64,000 nucleotides of DNA. Source: Saccharopolyspora soli (GTDB lineage: Bacteria > Actinomycetota > Actinomycetes > Mycobacteriales > Pseudonocardiaceae). Location: the NCBI RefSeq assembly GCF_022678645.1, contig NZ_JALBWV010000002.1:1-64000 (forward strand). Direction: 5' to 3'. This document shows positions 53,902 to 62,964 of the stretch, piece after piece. The position numbers and the translations under genes were made by a program. Each line of letters starts with the position of its first letter. Positions within the stretch are counted from its first letter, which is position 1. The notes under the pieces were generated by a model that saw only the letters and a list, made by a program, of their open reading frames with translations, was not told the origin of the DNA and did no database searches.

Positions 53902-55244
53902 TGCCGGTCGACCCGCTTGATCCGCATCTGCACGCCGGTCTTCGGGCGCAACGACACCAGACCGGTCGGCACCACCTGGTGGCCGGAGGCGAGGTCCAGC
54001 TGGTACCGCTGCGTGATCATGGCGACGGTCAGCTGCATTTCCAGCAGGGCCAGGTGGTGGCCGATGCAGTGCCGCGCGCCGCCGCCGAAGGGCAGGTACC
54101 GGTAGCGCGTGGTGTGCCGGTTCGCAGGGCAGAACCGCTCCGGGTCGAACGCCTCCGGCGACTCCCACACGTCCGCGTTGTGGTGTGCGGCGTGCGGTGA
54201 GATGAGCACCGTGCTGCCCGCAGGGATGTGGTAGCCGCCGATCTCGTCGTCCTCGACCGCATCGCGCGGGTAGACCCAGATCGGCGGGTACAGCCGCAGC
54301 GACTCGTCCACCACCTGCCGCAGGTAGGTCAGCTTCGGCAGGTCCTCGACAGTCGGTGTCCGCCCGGCAAGCACTTCGTCGAGTTCGGTCGCCAGCTTCC
54401 GCCGCACGTCGACGTGCTGGGCCAACGTGTACAGCGTCCACGCCAGGGCACAGCCGGTGGTTTCGTGCCCGGCCATGAAGTGCGTCTTCAGCTCGGCCCG
54501 GATCGCGCGGTCGTCCCAGGGGCGTCCGGTTTCCGGGTGCTTCGCCGCCAGCAGCGCGGTGACCAGGTTGTCGTCATCGCTGGTGCGTTGCCGGGCGATG
54601 ACGTCGTCCATCACACCGTTGAGAACTGCCTGGTACTTCTTGAGATCGCGTTGGTAGCGCGTGGGAACCCAGCGCGGCAGCAGCTGCTCCACCTTGCCGG
54701 TGATGATCATCGCCTTGAGCGCGAAGCGCACGGCGGGGAGCAGTTCCTCGGCGCGGTCCCGGAGGTCGACGCCGAACAGCGTCCGGCTGAGCACGCCCAT
54801 GGACAACCACATGACGTCGTCGACGACGTCGACCACTTCGCCGCGTCGCGCCGGTTCGGCCCAGCGGTCCAGCAGGTCGTTCGCGCATTCGGTGATGATC
54901 GGTGCGGCGGAGTCCAGCCGGGTGCGTTGGAAGTAGGGCTGGGCGACCTGCCTGCGTGCCTTCCACTCGGCCCCGTCGGTGGTCAGCATCCCGTGGCCCA
55001 TGAAGAGGTTGAAGCCCCGGTAGAAGCGTCCCCGCCGGTAGTTGCCGGGGTTGTCCTGCAGCACGTGCTTGATGAGTTCCGGGTCGGTCACCTGGTGCAC
55101 CAGGTACGGCCCGAGCTGGACCCGGGCGATGCCGCCGAACCTGCGCTGCAGGTCGCTGATCAGCCCGAGCGAGTTGCTCTTGAACTTGCTAAGCACGCCG
55201 ATCAGGTGGCCGCCGTCGGGTCCCGGCGCGTTGCGGTCAGCCAT
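53898..55244 (-). CDS. Cytochrome P450, fatty-acid-hydroxylase-like
   Basis: 448 residues. Standard features: I-helix MAGHETTG, ExxR in DESLRLYPPIWVYPR, and haem-ligand FGGGARHCIGHHLALLEM (Cys393). The long-helix pattern and the FCPANRHTTRYRYLPF segment resemble bacterial CYP4/CYP102-like and CYP110-like enzymes that oxidise fatty acyl chains or alkanes. It is a good candidate to hydroxylate or epoxidise the chain made by the adjacent synthase. ATG 55244 overlaps the upstream synthase gene by eight bases. Confidence 0.9.
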   Translation of the reverse strand: MADRNAPGPDGGHLIGVLSKFKSNSLGLISDLQRRFGGIARVQLGPYLVHQVTDPELIKHVLQDNPGNYRRGRFYRGFNLFMGHGMLTTDGAEWKARRQVAQPYFQRTRLDSAAPIITECANDLLDRWAEPARRGEVVDVVDDVMWLSMGVLSRTLFGVDLRDRAEELLPAVRFALKAMIITGKVEQLLPRWVPTRYQRDLKKYQAVLNGVMDDVIARQRTSDDDNLVTALLAAKHPETGRPWDDRAIRAELKTHFMAGHETTGCALAWTLYTLAQHVDVRRKLATELDEVLAGRTPTVEDLPKLTYLRQVVDESLRLYPPIWVYPRDAVEDDEIGGYHIPAGSTVLISPHAAHHNADVWESPEAFDPERFCPANRHTTRYRYLPFGGGARHCIGHHLALLEMQLTVAMITQRYQLDLASGHQVVPTGLVSLRPKTGVQMRIKRVDRQ

Positions 55245-58200
55245 TCGATCCTCCCGCAGTGTGGAAGTTCCCGGTGGCGATGTCGATGTGCCCGAGCACC
55301 TTCGCCCGGATGTCCTTGATCTGGGCCAGCGTCCGGCCGTCCGGACGAGCGGCGACGAACCGGTTGCCCTGGCGCGTGCCGAAGGTGACCTCCGGTGGTG
55401 ACGCGTAGAGCTCGACGGGTCCCGATTCGGCCAGTGCGCGGTCGTTGGCCCGCTGGTAGAGGTCGATGCGGCGGATCGCGGTCGGCACCGCGACCGGCAT
55501 GAGGCGGCCGTCGACCAGGTGCAGCACGCCCATCCGGGCCATGCCGTCGAGCAGCAGGTTCGGCATGGTGAACGCCGACCAGACCAGATCGGCGTCGGCC
55601 AGGTCCGGGGTGAACCGGGCGCGTTTGCCCAGCGGGTGCAGCCGGGTGTCGCTGGTGCACGCGAACGGTCCCGTCAACGCCACCGGTGAGCCGGGCAGGT
55701 GGTACGGATCGGGGACGGCGCGTTCGGCGGCGTCCGGCCGCCACGGCTGCCAGCGCATCGACGCGAACTGCGGGGCGAGCAGCACCCGGCAGCTGAAGTG
55801 CGGCTTGTCGCGGGCGGCCAGGATGCCCTGCGACACGATGTCCGAGGTGATCCGCACCTCGACGGTCACCAGGTCGTCGGTGCTGTCCAGCACCGTGGCG
55901 CGGATCCGCTTCGGTTGGGTCGGCATGTCGTCGCGCACCTGGATGAAGCGGTCGAACCGCACGTCCTGGTAGCCGACCACCTCGCGGTCCGGCCGCAGCC
56001 GCAGGGCGGCCTCGGCGGCGAGTTCGACGACGAACAGGCCCGGCAGGGTGGGATGGCCGCGCACCAGGTGCCCGCGCAGGTAGCCGTCGGTGACCAGGTC
56101 CATCGGGCACTCGCAAAGCAGCGAATCGTCCTCCTCGGACACTGCGCGCCGCAAGTAGAAGTCGTCCGGTGCGGTGCGGGGCACCCGTGCCCCAGTTACT
56201 CGGTCACGGGTGCCCCTCACCTCGTCCGAATCGAAGAAGTCGGGGTAGAAGTGGGTGACTGTCGAGCGTTCGGCTTCGCCGAGGTGCACGGTGTGCGGGT
56301 CGCGGACCGGTGCGTGCAGTTCGCGGAGGAAATGGTGGACGCCTTCGGACACCGACATGTTCGAGTACGTCGCGGAGCGCTCGTAGTACTTGCTGATCAG
56401 GCCACCGGCGCCCATGCCGGTGCCGCCCCACAGCGTCCAGCCGATGGTCAGCTCGTCGGCTCCCGCGACCCGAGCGGAGAATTCCCCGGCAGCGGCGAGG
56501 AAATCGTTGGCCGACGCGTAGTCCGTCTCGCCGACCTGGCCGAAGAAGCCGAGCAGCGAACCGAAGTTGCACCACGTCCCGACCTGCCGTCCGGCCAACG
56601 CCCGCTTGAGGTTGCGGTGCGCCAGCAGCTTCACATCGCGAACCCGGCGAAACTCCGCGAAGTCCTTGCGCTCCAACCGGGTGGAGCTGCTCCGCCCGGC
56701 CGCGTTGATCAGCAGGTCGATCTTCGACTCCGCCGCGATGATGTCGTCCACCAAGCGTTGGACGGCGTGCGGATCGGTGACGTCGCAAGCGCGGTAGTGC
56801 ACCGCGCCGCTGCTCCGGCTCATCTCGGCGATGTTCTGCCTGGCCTGGCGGGCTTCGACCATCCGGTCGTACTCGCGGTTGAGCTGCGCGACCGGGGTCC
56901 CAGGGCGTTGCACCATCTGCTCGCGCAGCCAACCCTTGCGTCGGCTGGCGAATTCGTCGTCGCTGGCGGCGAAAACCTCAGCGGGATAGCTGTCCAGCGG
57001 GTTGCTGCCGACCAGGTGGAGCCGCACGCGGAACTGCTCGGCGAGCACTTTGAGCAGCTCGGCCGTTATCCCGCGAGCACCGCCGATCGCCACGACCACC
57101 GATTCCGGGCCGAATCGGGCGGGCACCGGCTCGGGCAGTTCCGCCGGACATTCGCTGAGCCGGTAGACCTGTCGTTCGCCCCGGTCGTAGAAGACGACCG
57201 GAAGGGCGCGGCGCACCCGGCTTTCCCGCTCCACGACGCGCAGTCCCGCTGCCGCATCCCTTTCGTCAGTGGCCAGCACGAACCGCACCGCGTCGGGAGA
57301 TTCGAGGTGCGCGGCCTTCATCAGACCGGAGAACAGGCCGTGGTAAGGGTGTGGCACCCCTTCCGGCAAGGCACCCAGCAGCAGCGTGATCACCGAAGCG
57401 TCCAGAGCCCGCTGCATGACCAGGAACATCATGTCGTGCAACGCGTCGACCTGGGCGGAGCCTTCGGAAAGACAGGTCTCCGGCGGTACCGAGGAGGTCA
57501 GGTCGACGACGCCCCGCACCGCATTGGAACGGTGTCCGGCGAGCGCGGAATCCACCGCGTCCGGCGTGACTTCCGGAAGGTGGTGCCAGCCCGGACGAGG
57601 AGCCATTTCGGGCGCGCAGCAGAGCACCCGAGCGCCCTCGGGCAGCGCCCCCAACGCGTCGATCAGCTCCGGCCGATCGGTGAGCAGCACGACGCCGCGC
57701 GGCAGGAACGGCGTGCCAGGCAGCGACGGTTCCCGAGCCTCCGGCCGCAGCTCCGCGACATGGCGTCTGACCTGGCACTGCTGGTCCGTCGACGCCGGGA
57801 CGGTCACATCCAGGCGGGTAGCGGGGGTGTCCGATTCGCCCTGGCACACCACGGTGGCCGCTCCGCTGCCAGTGAGCAGATGCTTCAGCACCGCCAGGCC
57901 ACCCGCGCCGCCGAGGTAGCGGGCGTTCTCCTGCGCCGGTACGCCGCACTCGATCTCCTCGCGGGACGTCGTGTCCGACGGGGCGATGTCGTCCAGCCAG
58001 CCGAGGACTTGCAGTCCGGTGGCTTCCGCGATGTCCTCTCCGGCCAGGGCGAACAGGAACGCCCCCTCCGCCAAGTCCGGGCCCGGCACCAGGTCGCCGA
58101 TCATCGGGCGGAACTCGGCGAGACCGTTGCCGTTGATGCCGCCCACCAGGGCCACGTCGATCTCACCGGCCCGCAGGTACCCGGCGGCGACCTCGAAAGC

Positions 58201-60948
58201 GGCCAACGTGGAGGCCAGCCCCGCGTCGAGCGTCAGGTTCGGGCCGTGCAGGTCGAAGTAGTTCGCCACCCGCGCCGAGATGATGTTCGGCATGATGCCG
58301 GAGAACGAGTCTTCATTGGACGGTGGCACCAGCTGGTGCGCGTGCTCCCGCAGGCCGTGCAGCAGCTTGGGCAGCAGATCCGATTCGGCGAGCACCGGGT
58401 TGCCGGTCAACGCCTTCCCGATGTCGTCCAGGTAGCACCGGTTCGCGTAGAGCATCCCGTTGCGGGTGGGGCCGAGGTGCCCGACGAACACCCCGGTCCG
58501 CTCGGCGTGCTGCTGCCACGCATCGCCGAGCTGTTCGCGCAGCTGGTGGCCGCATTCCAGGGCCATCAGCTGGCAGCGGTCCACGGTCCGGACGGTCGGC
58601 GGTGGCAGCCGGACCCGGGAGAAGGGCGGTGCCGGGTACTGCTCGCCGAAGCTGTTGCTGGGGCCGGGTTCCCGGCCCCGGAGCCAGGCGGCGATGGCCG
58701 CGCGGTCGGCGAGTCCGGGCAGGTGCGCGGACCAGCCGACGATGGCGATGCGCCGCCTGGGGTGGCCGTCGTCGGTGGTCGGCGCGATCGACTCCCGTGG
58801 CGGCTCGGCAATGATGAGGTGTGCGTTCGTGCCGCCGAAACCGAACCCGGTGACCGCGACCTTGCGCTGCCGGTCCTCCCGCGCCGGTAGCGGGTGCGCC
58901 TGCGTCGGGATGTGCAGCGCGGAACCCGCTGCGGCGAACTCCGAGGTGAGCGCGTTGAAGCGGAACTGCGGCGGGACGACCTCGTGCCGCATGCCGAGTA
59001 TCGCCTCGATCAGCGACACCACTCCGGCCGCCCAACCGGTGTGCCCGATCAGGGATTTGTTCGAGGTGACCGGCACGCTGCCCGCGCCTTGCCCGTAGCG
59101 GTCATGCAGGGTGTTGAGCTCGGCGAGATCACCGGCTGGTGTCCCGGTCGCGTGCGCGATGATCCAGTCGGGCGGCTCCGCGGCACAGGCCCTGGCGATG
59201 GCACGAGCCTGCCCTTCCGGGTTCGGCGCGTAGATCGCTTTGCCCCGGCCATCGGACGAGGTGCCGGTGCTGCGCAGCACGGCGAGGACTTGGTCGCCGT
59301 CCGCACGTGCCCGGCTCAACCGCTTGAGCACCACCACAGCGGCGCCGTCGGCGAAGATCACGCCATCCGCGTCCTTGTCGAGGGAACGCACTTCGCCACG
59401 CTTCGACAGGCCCCGCAGCTTGGAGAACAGCACGGTGCCGCGCGGTCCGAGGGCGAAAGCGCCGCCGCACACAGCGACATCGGTACTTCCGGAGAGCAAT
59501 GCCTTGGCCCCGATATCCACGGCGTAGAGCGAGGACGAACAGGCCGTGTCGACCATCTGCACGGAAGTCGTGGCTGGCAGCACGCCGTCGATCGCCAGCC
59601 TGCCCACCCGATGCGGCAGGAACCGGCCAGTCTCCGGGGCGTCGCCGCGCCGGTAGCGGTCCGCGAGGGTGCGCCGGACCTCGTCGCGCAGCGCTTCGGG
59701 CGATTCCGGATCGAGCTCGGCGAGCAGGGCATCCGACCGTTGCACCGCAGCGCTGAACACTCCGGCCTCTTCCAGGTGCTGGTTGCCGTCCGGGGTGTAA
59801 CCGAAGATGCAGCGGAACCGATCGGTCGACTGCGTGCTCACCTCGCGCATGGCCTGCACCACGCTGTGCCGCAGCCACCTGGTGGTGAACTCCTGATCGC
59901 CGGAGTGCTCATCGGTGGACCGGAAATCGGTGATGAACACGCATCGGTCCTGGTATGCCTTGTCTTCGGCGTGCTCGTCCGACGAGTGGAACGAGTCGCG
60001 GTCCCAGCGGTCGGCGGGTACCGGCACGAACAGCTCGGCCCCGGTTTGACGCAGCTGCCAGAACTCCGCCGGACTGTTCGCCCCGGCCACTGCCATGCCC
60101 ATCCCGACGACAGCCACTTCGTCCACTTCGGACTCGTCGCCGTCCGTCGCCGCGACCGGTGCGGGTTCGCTCGGCGGTGCCGAGAGCAGCGGAACCCCCA
60201 GCGAGAGCCCGCCGTCGGCGACGACCGCCTGACCGGTGATCCACCGCGAATCGTCACCGGCCAAGAAAGCCACCAGATCGGCGAGCTCCGCCGGAGTGCC
60301 GAGGCGGTTGAACGGAGTGGCGGCGCGAACTGCCTGCTGCATCTGCTCCGCCTGCGGAAATGCGTCGGCGACGTCGCTGACGAGCATCGCCGCCGACGCC
60401 GTGTTCACCCGAATCCCGTCAGGTGCGAACCGCGCTGCCAGGTAGCGCGTGAGTGCTTCGACCGCGGCTTTCGCCGGTGCGCAAGCGAGGTAGTTGGCCA
60501 TCACGAACTGCGATGCGCCCAACGTGGAGACGTTGACGATGGCCCCGCCGCCCTGCCGTCGCATCAGCTCGGCCGCGTGCTCGGAACAGCGCAGCGCACC
60601 TTTGACGTTGGTGTCCCAGCCCTTGTCCAGCTGCGCGTCGGTGACCTCGTCGTCGGCCACCAGTGCGCCGTTGGCGGCGTTGTTGACCAGGATGTCCAGC
60701 CGCCCGTACCGCTGGTCGATTTCGGCGAACATCCCGGCCACCTGATCAGGCCGGGCGACCGACGCCCGGATCAGGTCGATCCCGGACAGCTCCGCGCGGG
60801 TCTGCTTCGCCTGCTCGTGCGAGTGGAAGTAGTTCACGATCACGTGCGCACCGCGCGCGGCGAGGGCCGCTGCGATCGCCTTGCCGACGCCCCGCGCACC
60901 GCCGGTCACCAACGCGAGTTTCCCCCTGAGCTCGTTGCGCTCAGGCAT
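55237..60948 (-). CDS. Megasynthase ENR-KS-CLF-KR-DH
   Basis: 1903 residues. N-terminal SDR (1-250) with Tyr153 and Lys160 seven apart (Y-X6-K), the signature of FabI/FabL enoyl reductases rather than Y-X3-K ketoreductases. KS (275-715): Cys470 in VDTACSSSL, His599 (AHATGTP), His636 (IGHTG). Second KS fold (725-1120) with Leu in place of Cys (TLDAGLASTL), a chain-length-factor-like domain. KR (about 1330-1600; AIGGARGITAELL, NFGSLLGFFGQ, YASAND). Double-hotdog dehydratase (about 1640-1900; GHLVRGHPTLPG). It has no AT or ACP; those are on the next-upstream protein. The 49-base palindrome encodes the KR-DH linker. Starts eight bases inside the AT-ACP gene. I do not recognise this exact architecture. 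Confidence 0.88.
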   Translation of the reverse strand: MPERNELRGKLALVTGGARGVGKAIAAALAARGAHVIVNYFHSHEQAKQTRAELSGIDLIRASVARPDQVAGMFAEIDQRYGRLDILVNNAANGALVADDEVTDAQLDKGWDTNVKGALRCSEHAAELMRRQGGGAIVNVSTLGASQFVMANYLACAPAKAAVEALTRYLAARFAPDGIRVNTASAAMLVSDVADAFPQAEQMQQAVRAATPFNRLGTPAELADLVAFLAGDDSRWITGQAVVADGGLSLGVPLLSAPPSEPAPVAATDGDESEVDEVAVVGMGMAVAGANSPAEFWQLRQTGAELFVPVPADRWDRDSFHSSDEHAEDKAYQDRCVFITDFRSTDEHSGDQEFTTRWLRHSVVQAMREVSTQSTDRFRCIFGYTPDGNQHLEEAGVFSAAVQRSDALLAELDPESPEALRDEVRRTLADRYRRGDAPETGRFLPHRVGRLAIDGVLPATTSVQMVDTACSSSLYAVDIGAKALLSGSTDVAVCGGAFALGPRGTVLFSKLRGLSKRGEVRSLDKDADGVIFADGAAVVVLKRLSRARADGDQVLAVLRSTGTSSDGRGKAIYAPNPEGQARAIARACAAEPPDWIIAHATGTPAGDLAELNTLHDRYGQGAGSVPVTSNKSLIGHTGWAAGVVSLIEAILGMRHEVVPPQFRFNALTSEFAAAGSALHIPTQAHPLPAREDRQRKVAVTGFGFGGTNAHLIIAEPPRESIAPTTDDGHPRRRIAIVGWSAHLPGLADRAAIAAWLRGREPGPSNSFGEQYPAPPFSRVRLPPPTVRTVDRCQLMALECGHQLREQLGDAWQQHAERTGVFVGHLGPTRNGMLYANRCYLDDIGKALTGNPVLAESDLLPKLLHGLREHAHQLVPPSNEDSFSGIMPNIISARVANYFDLHGPNLTLDAGLASTLAAFEVAAGYLRAGEIDVALVGGINGNGLAEFRPMIGDLVPGPDLAEGAFLFALAGEDIAEATGLQVLGWLDDIAPSDTTSREEIECGVPAQENARYLGGAGGLAVLKHLLTGSGAATVVCQGESDTPATRLDVTVPASTDQQCQVRRHVAELRPEAREPSLPGTPFLPRGVVLLTDRPELIDALGALPEGARVLCCAPEMAPRPGWHHLPEVTPDAVDSALAGHRSNAVRGVVDLTSSVPPETCLSEGSAQVDALHDMMFLVMQRALDASVITLLLGALPEGVPHPYHGLFSGLMKAAHLESPDAVRFVLATDERDAAAGLRVVERESRVRRALPVVFYDRGERQVYRLSECPAELPEPVPARFGPESVVVAIGGARGITAELLKVLAEQFRVRLHLVGSNPLDSYPAEVFAASDDEFASRRKGWLREQMVQRPGTPVAQLNREYDRMVEARQARQNIAEMSRSSGAVHYRACDVTDPHAVQRLVDDIIAAESKIDLLINAAGRSSSTRLERKDFAEFRRVRDVKLLAHRNLKRALAGRQVGTWCNFGSLLGFFGQVGETDYASANDFLAAAGEFSARVAGADELTIGWTLWGGTGMGAGGLISKYYERSATYSNMSVSEGVHHFLRELHAPVRDPHTVHLGEAERSTVTHFYPDFFDSDEVRGTRDRVTGARVPRTAPDDFYLRRAVSEEDDSLLCECPMDLVTDGYLRGHLVRGHPTLPGLFVVELAAEAALRLRPDREVVGYQDVRFDRFIQVRDDMPTQPKRIRATVLDSTDDLVTVEVRITSDIVSQGILAARDKPHFSCRVLLAPQFASMRWQPWRPDAAERAVPDPYHLPGSPVALTGPFACTSDTRLHPLGKRARFTPDLADADLVWSAFTMPNLLLDGMARMGVLHLVDGRLMPVAVPTAIRRIDLYQRANDRALAESGPVELYASPPEVTFGTRQGNRFVAARPDGRTLAQIKDIRAKVLGHIDIATGNFHTAGGSNG
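56173..56221. repeat. 49-base palindrome inside the KR-DH linker of the megasynthase gene
   Basis: Arms GGTGCGGGGCACCCGTG (56173-56189) and its complement (56205-56221) with one mismatch in 17; loop with CAGTTAC. Of 49 positions 39 equal the intergenic copy at 44895-44943. It is translated without breaking the frame, between the KR and dehydratase domains. Confidence 0.75.
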
Positions 60949-62344
60949 GCGCGGACTCCGCGCGGGAGAGCAGGCGCACGGTGTAGTCGACGACCTTGCC
61001 CATCCGGTCGTAGTCGGCCAACCGGAAACCGTCGGTCGGCGTCGGCAGGCCGAAGGTCTCGGAGACGCGGGTGAGGAGTTCGACCTGCTTCACCGAGTCG
61101 ATGCCCAGCTCCGCTTCCAGTTCGACGTCGTCGGCGAACACCTCTTCCGGATATTCGAGGGCATCGGAGTACATCTTGCGAAGCCGGTCGGCGACCTCCG
61201 CCGGATCGACAGCATGGCCCGCTTCCGCGGCTGCCTCCGGACCGGTGCGCGAGCCGTGGTAGATCTCGAATTCCCGCCGGATCAGCTCGATGATCTGCGT
61301 TCCCCGGTCTGCCCAGAACGCGTCGAACCCCGTCCGATTCCCGTTCGCCGCTTGTGGAACCGGCAGTAGCCCGGCCTCGCGCAACGCGCCCAACGCGGCA
61401 TGAATCCCAGTCGGATCACTGGGTAACCCGGCAATCGCGGTCGGCGCGGAACCGTTGAGGTGCTGCCGCACGAATTTGCTCAAGGCACCCACCGCGCCGC
61501 ATTCGACGTAGTGCCGAACACCCTGGTCCGCCAGTTGGCGGATGGTCGTCGCGAAATTGACCGGGAGCGTGAAATGGCTCGCCAGCGCGGCCGCGATGTC
61601 CTCGTCGTCGGTGTATTTCCGGTTCAGGATCGGCGAGTGGACCGGGGTTCGCAGCGCTTGCCGGGGGATGTCGCGGATCGCCGCGCTGAAGCGTTCGACG
61701 GTCGGGCGCAGCAGCGGGCTGTGGAACGGGGCGGGGGATTCGAGCCGGGCGAAGGAAACACCGACCGCATCGGCCACCGAGCGCAGCTTCGCCATCGACT
61801 CGTTCGGCCCGGACACCACGGTTTGGCGGTCGTGGTTCGCCGCCGCGATCACCAGGTCGTCGTCGGCGACGGCGGCCAGCAGCGACTGGGCCCGGTCCGG
61901 GTCGGTGGCCAGCGCGGCCATGCAACCGTCCCGCAGTTCGGCCTCGTTGACGACGCGCACCCGGTGCCAGATCAACCGCGCGCCGTCGGCCACCGTGTAC
62001 GCGTCGGCGCACACCAGCGCGGCGATCTCGCCCAGGCTGTGGCCTACCAGCAGGTCGGGGCGCAGGCCGTTGTCGCGGAGGACTCGGTGCACCGCGACGT
62101 CCGTGCCGTAGATGGCCAGTTGGGAAACCCACGGTTCGTCGGCGAGCAGTTCGGCGAGCCGCGGCGGGTTTTCGGCGAGCACGACGTCCGAAAGGCGGCG
62201 CCCGGTTTCAGCGCGGGTCACCTCGTCGATTTCGTGGAAAACGTCCCGAATATCCGAGTGGTTCGCCGCGGCGGCGGACAGCGCTTGGCCGTCGAAAGCG
62301 CCTTGTCCGGGAAACAGCGCCACGACATCAGCGGATCGGTCCAC
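60941..62344 (-). CDS. AT-ACP didomain protein
   Basis: 467 residues. Acyltransferase at about 8-310 (FPGQGAFDGQ; Ser103 in GHSLGEIAAL; SPAPFHSPLL) and an ACP at about 385-460 (Ser417 in ELGIDSVKQVELL, the PUFA/enediyne-type motif). It supplies both loading and carrier functions missing from the ENR-KS-CLF-KR-DH protein encoded next, so the two together form a complete iterative synthase. GTG 62344 with GAGGAGG seven bases upstream. First gene of operon 2; its 600-base upstream region is gene-free. Confidence 0.9.
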   Translation of the reverse strand: MDRSADVVALFPGQGAFDGQALSAAAANHSDIRDVFHEIDEVTRAETGRRLSDVVLAENPPRLAELLADEPWVSQLAIYGTDVAVHRVLRDNGLRPDLLVGHSLGEIAALVCADAYTVADGARLIWHRVRVVNEAELRDGCMAALATDPDRAQSLLAAVADDDLVIAAANHDRQTVVSGPNESMAKLRSVADAVGVSFARLESPAPFHSPLLRPTVERFSAAIRDIPRQALRTPVHSPILNRKYTDDEDIAAALASHFTLPVNFATTIRQLADQGVRHYVECGAVGALSKFVRQHLNGSAPTAIAGLPSDPTGIHAALGALREAGLLPVPQAANGNRTGFDAFWADRGTQIIELIRREFEIYHGSRTGPEAAAEAGHAVDPAEVADRLRKMYSDALEYPEEVFADDVELEAELGIDSVKQVELLTRVSETFGLPTPTDGFRLADYDRMGKVVDYTVRLLSRAESAHA

Positions 62345-62673
62345 AGCAGTTCCTCCTCTTCTACGCCGGACGATCGCGTTGTTCGGATGTTCGTCTCGGC
62401 CGGGCCGGTCGGACTACCCGGCAGCCGGGCGTGGGCGGTCGGCCGCCGGTGTGCAGAAAAGGGTGCAGGTTTGCCGGGAACTTCGTTGCTCGATCGCGCC
62501 GGGCTGCGGTGTTCGGCTGCGAGCGGAGCTCCGTCGGCACCGCGTCGTCGGGGAAACGCACCGGTGCCAACCGTTTTCCAACTCAGTTTGGCATGCCGCT
62601 GCGGACGCGGAAATATCAAGGAAGATGCACCCCGCGTACATATTTCGACCCGGGCGGTTGCACCGGTGTGGGG

Positions 62674-62830
62674 GAAATGCGTTTCCTGGCAACGCTTTTC
62701 GCGGCACTGACCGGAGATAATACCGGCCGGTAACGCGTACCCGGCCCCGCGATCGGGTGGCCAAAGCCGCACGACATGACCGAAATGCACGTGCCGACCG
62801 GTGGAAATGCCCTGCGGTCCGCGGAAATGC
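62674..62830. promoter_or_regulatory. Direct repeats and palindrome upstream of operon 2
   Basis: GAAATGC occurs four times on the plus strand: 62674, 62782, 62804 and 62824; the last three are 22 and 20 bases apart, about two helical turns each. A perfect 12-base palindrome, TACCGGCCGGTA, is at 62721-62732. They lie in the 620-base gap between divergent operon 2 and lacI, which shows no other gene. They may bind a regulator; nothing identifies which. Confidence 0.35.
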
Positions 62831-62927
62831 GGTCCGGGCAGCAGATTTGCCGAGCGCAGCTGGCTCGTCAGCAGCAGGCCCCTTGACAGTCGCGGGGGCG
62901 AGGGCGGAGGGTGTCACATCGAACCGA

Positions 62928-62945
62928 GCGCAAAACGATTTGCGC
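62928..62945 (+). promoter_or_regulatory. LacI-type operator ahead of the lacI-family gene
   Basis: GCGCAAAACGATTTGCGC has perfect seven-base arms around a CG centre, the classic form of LacI/GalR operators. It ends 19 bases before the regulator's start codon, just over the ribosome site, and 40 bases downstream of a TTGACA (62883-62888). It should mediate autoregulation. Confidence 0.75.
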
Positions 62946-62964
62946 ACTTTGTTGGAGGTGGCCG

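Noticed and set aside
55699-58890. 1063-residue plus-strand open frame opposite the ENR-KS-CLF-KR-DH gene
   Set aside because: Shadow frame; the minus strand carries clear catalytic motifs throughout.
60196-60948. N-terminal SDR of the megasynthase as a FabG-type ketoreductase
   Set aside because: The catalytic Tyr and Lys are seven apart (Y-X6-K), not four (Y-X3-K), which points to an enoyl reductase; the chain already has a KR domain.
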